Shown here: one piece after another, positions 4,810 through 7,315 of the stretch
Position numbering within the stretch: position 1 is the first letter of the stretch
How the letters are laid out: every line of letters starts with the position of its first letter
Source: JAMCZU01 sp964479405
GTDB lineage: Bacteria; Patescibacteriota; UBA1384; UBA12157; JAENIV01
Direction: 5' to 3'
DNA: 7,315 nucleotides
Assembly (NCBI GenBank): GCA_964479405.1
Contig: CAYZMA010000038.1
Location: 1 to 7,315 of the forward strand
Program-made: the position numbers and the translations under genes
The notes under the pieces: model-generated
What the model was told of the DNA's origin: nothing
Databases searched by the model: none
What the model saw: the letters and a program-made list of their open reading frames with translations, nothing else

Positions 4810-6045
4810 TCAATCTTTTTTTGGTGGTTGATAGTACTTTTGTCCTTTTAAATTCTTGGGCATAAAGTCAATTGTTTTCTGAAATTCAGCATCATCAGAC
4901 CACTTATATCCTTTGCCATACCCCAAATCTTTCATTAAATTAGTTGTGGCATTGCGAAGCTGGATTGGGACCGGTTCCAATTCTTTTTCGTCAATATCGC
5001 CCATCGCCATTATCAATCCATTATAACTTGCTCGCGATTTCGGCGCTGTTGCAAGATAGGTGGCGCATTGAGCTAAAATAATCCCCGCTTCGGGCATACC
5101 TACCATATGAACCGCTTGCATTGTGGCTGTTGCCAATACCAATGCTGTGGGTGAGGCATTGCTTACATCTTCAGAGGCGAAAATAACCATTCTGCGGGCA
5201 ATAAAAACTGGATCCTCACCGGCTTTAATCATTCTACTAAGCCAATAAAGACTGGCATCAGGGTCAGAACCCCGCATTGATTTAATAAAAGCCGAAATAA
5301 CATCGTAATGCCAATCCCCTTTTTTATCGTAATAAATGGCTTTTTGCTGAACAGCCTCTTCGGCAATTTTTAATGTGATGTGACGGCTCAAGTTAGTCGC
5401 TAACTCCAGCGAATTTAGAGCTGTTCTGGCGTCGCCATTTGATTTTCTAACAATATATTCAAGAGCATTTTTTTCAAATTTATGCTTCGGAAAGTAACCC
5501 AACGCCCGTCGGGTTACTTGAGCAATGTCTTTTTCAGCTAAAGCATTAAGAACGAAAACTTGAGAACGGGAAATTAAGGGAGCGTTAATTTCAAAGGAAG
5601 GATTTTCGGTAGTGGCGCCGATTAAAATAATCGTGCCGTCTTCAACAAATGGCAAAAAAGCATCTTGCTGGGCTTTATTAAAACGATGTATTTCGTCCAC
5701 AAATAAAATTGTTCTTTTTTGATTAAACTTTAATCTTTCACCCGCTTCTTTTGTAACCCGTCTGACATCGGCAACGCCGGATGTGACAGCACTGAATTGT
5801 TCAAAGTGAGATTTGGAGTAGAGAGCAATTAGTCGTGAAATTGAAGTTTTACCCGAACCCGGCGGTCCCCACAAAATAATTGATTGCAAATTGCCATTTT
5901 CAATCATTGTTTGAAGGGGTTTGCCTTTGTCTAAAATATGTTTTTGACCAACAAAATCTTTTAATTTTTGCGGTCGCATTTTTTCAGCCAAAGGTTGAAA
6001 AGCAAGATTATTTAAATTTTTATCAAAGAGATCAATTTTAGACAT
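4810..6045 (-). CDS. rarA: Replication-associated recombination protein A (RarA/MgsA, AAA+ ATPase)
   Basis: Homologue of MgsA/RarA/WRNIP1, a clamp-loader-like AAA+ ATPase acting at stalled replication forks. 411 aa from the ATG, near full length. Visible in order: N-terminal PLAEKMRPQKLKDFVGQ (about 18-34), Walker A GPPGSGKTS (60-68), Walker B LFVDEIHRFN (114-123), sensor 1 GATTENPSF (143-151), arginine-finger SR near 159-160, sensor 2 GDARTALN (204-211), and the family-specific C-terminal part including DWHYDVISAFIKSMRGSDPD (245-264) and LGYGKGYKW (374-382). All catalytic motifs are intact. A TTG directly before the ATG (6046-6048) is an alternative start adding one residue; the ATG at 6043-6045 is preferred. 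The Shine-Dalgarno is weak (GGGAAAG). It follows the EF-Tu-like gene after 53 bases on the same strand. Confidence 0.96.
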   Translation of the reverse strand: MSKIDLFDKNLNNLAFQPLAEKMRPQKLKDFVGQKHILDKGKPLQTMIENGNLQSIILWGPPGSGKTSISRLIALYSKSHFEQFSAVTSGVADVRRVTKEAGERLKFNQKRTILFVDEIHRFNKAQQDAFLPFVEDGTIILIGATTENPSFEINAPLISRSQVFVLNALAEKDIAQVTRRALGYFPKHKFEKNALEYIVRKSNGDARTALNSLELATNLSRHITLKIAEEAVQQKAIYYDKKGDWHYDVISAFIKSMRGSDPDASLYWLSRMIKAGEDPVFIARRMVIFASEDVSNASPTALVLATATMQAVHMVGMPEAGIILAQCATYLATAPKSRASYNGLIMAMGDIDEKELEPVPIQLRNATTNLMKDLGYGKGYKWSDDAEFQKTIDFMPKNLKGQKYYQPPKKD

Positions 6046-6068
6046 CAAAAAAATACTTTCCCAACAAG

Positions 6069-6094
6069 AAAAACGGTTTCCTGCGGGTTTAACC
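6069..6094 (-). terminator. Weak possible terminator between the EF-Tu-like gene and rarA
   Basis: On the minus strand, GGTT (6091-6094) pairs with AACC (6075-6078), with an inner CC/GG pair, then a C/G-rich loop, followed by TTTTT (6069-6073). The stem is short and interrupted, so any termination is probably partial. It would separate the small upstream gene from rarA. Confidence 0.25.
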
Positions 6095-6098
6095 TTTA

Positions 6099-6353
6099 CT
6101 AGACTTTATAAATAGCGTCGCCTTCACGAACTTTGTCAGCCACTTTGAGTCCAATAACATCGCCTTTTTTTGCTTCCGGCACTTCGGCATGGTCAATCTG
6201 AATTGAGTCAATGTCTTGCTCAATATCGGTGGAGTGGCCTTTAATTTTAACCTTGTCGCCGACTTTCAAACTGTCTTTAAGGTCAACGATTCCCACACCA
6301 ATTTTTGAGTAATAGTGGCTGATGGCGCCAATAAGTTTTCCTTCTTCTGCCAA
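6099..6353 (-). CDS. Stand-alone EF-Tu domain-2-like beta-barrel protein
   Basis: 84-aa protein with no GTPase domain that matches the pattern of translation-factor domain 2 (a small beta barrel): IGAISHYYSKIGVGIVDL (8-25), DSLKVGDKVKIKGHSTDIEQ (27-46), DSIQIDHAEVPEAKKGDVIG (48-67) and KVADKVREGDAIYKV (70-84). The VGDKVKIKG and AKKGDVIGLKV turns are the clearest marks. Proteins of this type are usually called translation elongation factor-like in archaea and CPR bacteria; their role is not established. The start is TTG at 6351-6353, backed by a full GGAGGTGAT Shine-Dalgarno at 6358-6366, the best ribosome binding site in the window, suggesting high expression. It is divergent from the transglycosylase gene and followed by rarA. 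Confidence 0.85.
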   Translation of the reverse strand: MAEEGKLIGAISHYYSKIGVGIVDLKDSLKVGDKVKIKGHSTDIEQDIDSIQIDHAEVPEAKKGDVIGLKVADKVREGDAIYKV

Positions 6354-6357
6354 TTAA

Positions 6358-6366
6358 ATCACCTCC
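6358..6366 (-). promoter_or_regulatory. Strong Shine-Dalgarno deciding the TTG start at 6353
   Basis: Minus strand GGAGGTGAT, then TTAA, then the TTG codon. This is a 9-base match to the extended anti-Shine-Dalgarno complement and fixes the unusual start codon. Confidence 0.85.
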
Positions 6367-6377
6367 ATTCTTATTTA

Positions 6378-6405
6378 ATTATACTAAGAGCTTGACAAAA
6401 AGCAA
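6378..6405 (-). promoter_or_regulatory. Probable promoter of the EF-Tu-like gene
   Basis: Minus strand -10 TATAAT (6378-6383, exact), 16-base spacer, weak -35 TTGCTT (6400-6405, 3/6). Start near 6371, leader ~18 bases containing the Shine-Dalgarno. It overlaps the -35 and spacer of the divergent plus-strand promoter (6392-6420), so the two promoters may compete for polymerase. Confidence 0.5.
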
Positions 6406-6420
6406 CCGGTGTGCTATAAT
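6392..6420 (+). promoter_or_regulatory. Perfect-consensus extended -10 promoter of the transglycosylase gene
   Basis: -35 TTGACA (6392-6397), 17-base spacer, -10 TATAAT (6415-6420), TG at 6412-6413 (extended -10). Same architecture and same GTGC-TATAAT junction as the promoter at 3594-3622. Start expected near 6427, which leaves a long ~118-base leader before the ATG at 6545. Confidence 0.85.
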
Positions 6421-6427
6421 CACTTTG

Positions 6428-6457
6428 TTCTTCTGAATAACTCGGAAGAATTTTTTT
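6428..6457 (+). other. Hairpin plus T-run at the 5' end of the transglycosylase leader
   Basis: TTCTTCTGA (6428-6436) pairs with TCGGAAGAA (6442-6450) over nine positions (one G-T), loop ATAAC, then seven T (6451-6457). It has the form of an intrinsic terminator, but with the predicted start near 6427 it would sit at the very 5' end. A protective 5' hairpin or an early attenuator are both possible. GC content of the stem is low. Confidence 0.5.
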
Positions 6458-6458
6458 A

Positions 6459-6535
6459 ATCCTTAAAAATTCGTCTGATTGGTCCCCGCTAAACGCGGAA
6501 CGATACGATCAAGGTGAATTAAAAGGGTTAAGGAT
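6459..6535 (+). promoter_or_regulatory. Candidate structured leader sequestering the Shine-Dalgarno
   Basis: ATCCTTAA (6459-6466) is perfectly complementary to TTAAGGAT (6528-6535), which contains the AAGGA Shine-Dalgarno of the gene at 6545. Nested inside are AATTC (6468-6472) / GAATT (6516-6520), TGATTG (6476-6481) / CGATCA (6506-6511, one G-T) and CCGC (6486-6489) / GCGG (6495-6498). Together they form one coaxial stem-loop with internal loops (AAAAGGG, AGGT, AACGATA), an arrangement expected of a translational riboswitch or thermosensor. I do not recognise a known riboswitch class. The structure is hand-folded. Confidence 0.45.
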
Positions 6536-6544
6536 GTATTCAAT

Positions 6545-7246
6545 ATGTTATTTGACACTTTTAAAACTATCAAGTTGTACATTTACAAATTTGCTAAAAA
6601 GAATTCTCAAAAAATATCTAGTTTTATGATGGCTTCAAAAATGCTTTCAGTAATGATGCTTTTTGTTTTAGCACCAATAAATTCGCCATCACAAACTAAA
6701 GTTGCTCAAAATAAAGACACTCTTGAAATTAAATTAGATCAAGCTAGTCCAGTAGTGGTTACGGGTAAAAACCGTCAAGTTGCTATTGCAACTGGTGATT
6801 CTAATATTGATTCAGTTCAAAAATCAACCGCGTCCAAAGTTGCTTCAGTGAGCACTGCTTCGTATCAAAATATTGAACGCGATCCTTCTTATTTTAGAGG
6901 ATTGTATCAAAGAGCTGGCGCGGCATATAATGTGCCGTGGCAGTTAATTGAAGCGGTTCACTATGTTGAAACAGGTGCTTCTGACTCAACAAATGAAAGT
7001 TCTTATGCTGGCGCCACCGGTCCAATGCAGTTTATGCCTGGCACATGGAGAGCTTATGGTGTAGACGCTAATGGCGATGGTGTTGCTCAAATCACTAATG
7101 TTGAAGATGCCGTTTTTGGCGCAGCTAATTTGCTGGCCCAAGGTGGCGCCGCCGAGGGTGATTACCAATCTGCTTTGTTCAACTACAACCATGCTCAATG
7201 GTATGTTGATAAGGTATTGGGTATTGCTCGCGACGCAGGTATGTAA
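6545..7246 (+). CDS. Secreted lytic transglycosylase-like protein (SLT/MltB-type domain)
   Basis: 233-aa protein predicted to cleave or remodel peptidoglycan outside the membrane. The N-terminus has a basic stretch (about 9-24) and a hydrophobic segment (about 28-45, MASKMLSVMMLFVLAPI), fitting a signal peptide with a long n-region or a membrane anchor; the Mets at 28, 29 and 33 are less likely starts because AAGGA at 6530-6534 serves the ATG at 6545. Residues ~50-110 are a low-complexity Ser/Thr/Val/Gln linker. The catalytic domain spans ~111-233: LIEAVHYVETGA (134-145) with E142 as likely catalytic acid, GATGPMQFMPGTW (156-168), AYGVDANGDG (170-179), NVEDAVFGAANLL (185-197) and FNYNHAQWYVDKVL (212-225). 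It has a dedicated strong promoter and a structured leader. The domain ends at the C-terminus, with no LysM or other wall-binding module. Confidence 0.9.
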   Translation: MLFDTFKTIKLYIYKFAKKNSQKISSFMMASKMLSVMMLFVLAPINSPSQTKVAQNKDTLEIKLDQASPVVVTGKNRQVAIATGDSNIDSVQKSTASKVASVSTASYQNIERDPSYFRGLYQRAGAAYNVPWQLIEAVHYVETGASDSTNESSYAGATGPMQFMPGTWRAYGVDANGDGVAQITNVEDAVFGAANLLAQGGAAEGDYQSALFNYNHAQWYVDKVLGIARDAGM

Positions 7247-7315
7247 AAATACCGGAACACTTCAGTATATTCCAATCATCATATGAGCATGAAATAGTGG
7301 TTTAATAGGCAACTG

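Noticed and set aside
6427..6535. The leader as a ydaO/yuaA-type c-di-AMP riboswitch, because of its position before a wall enzyme and a GGTGAAT string at 6513-6519.
   Set aside because: The remaining conserved core of that class, including its second half, is not found; the leader is too short and the similarity is one short string.
7247..7315. GGAA...TTCC pair (from 7254) after the transglycosylase stop as a terminator.
   Set aside because: Only four contiguous pairs and no T-run follow; not supportable. No gene start could be backed in this tail either.

Overview
The window looks like a chromosomal segment from a small-genome bacterium of the Candidate Phyla Radiation (Patescibacteria, Parcubacteria-like). 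This is inferred from compact single-domain proteins, AT-rich genes with very short spacers, a stand-alone EF-Tu domain-2-like protein, divergent versions of core proteins, and ftsA-ftsZ lying beside translation genes instead of murein-synthesis genes. TGA is used as a stop (yqeY, rarA) and no in-frame TGA interrupts a gene, so the code is the standard bacterial one and not the TGA=Gly code of Gracilibacteria/Absconditabacteria. The exact lineage cannot be fixed from sequence alone.

Layout. Positions 1-3541 carry a minus-strand run, read right to left: a HIT-family hydrolase, rpsU (bS21, TTG start), a folded intergenic repeat, yqeY, ybeY (4-base overlap with yqeY), ftsA and the 5' two thirds of ftsZ, which leaves the window at position 1. 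This run combines translation and ribosome maturation (bS21, YqeY, YbeY) with the start of the divisome (FtsA membrane anchor, FtsZ polymer). rpsU and ftsA each have their own sigma70-type promoter; the ftsA promoter lies partly inside the 3' end of ybeY.

Positions 3594-4256 are a self-contained plus-strand unit: a perfect-consensus extended -10 promoter, one Nudix-like gene of clearly higher GC with a degenerate Nudix box, and a good intrinsic terminator. It looks like an acquired single-gene unit.

Positions 4266-6353 return to the minus strand: a stand-alone EF-Tu domain-2-like protein, rarA/mgsA (replication-associated AAA+ ATPase), a block of two adjacent palindromes (4711-4793), and a small HExxH metallopeptidase that may be translated from a nearly leaderless mRNA.

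Positions 6378-7246 hold a divergent promoter pair. The plus-strand promoter is again a perfect-consensus extended -10 and drives a secreted lytic-transglycosylase-like protein through a ~118-base leader. The leader starts with a hairpin and can fold so that the Shine-Dalgarno is sequestered; this candidate cis-regulatory RNA is the most interesting signal in the window. In the last 69 bases (7247-7315) I see no gene and no convincing terminator. No tRNA, rRNA, CRISPR array, transposase or integrase is visible. All non-coding gaps are under 200 bases.
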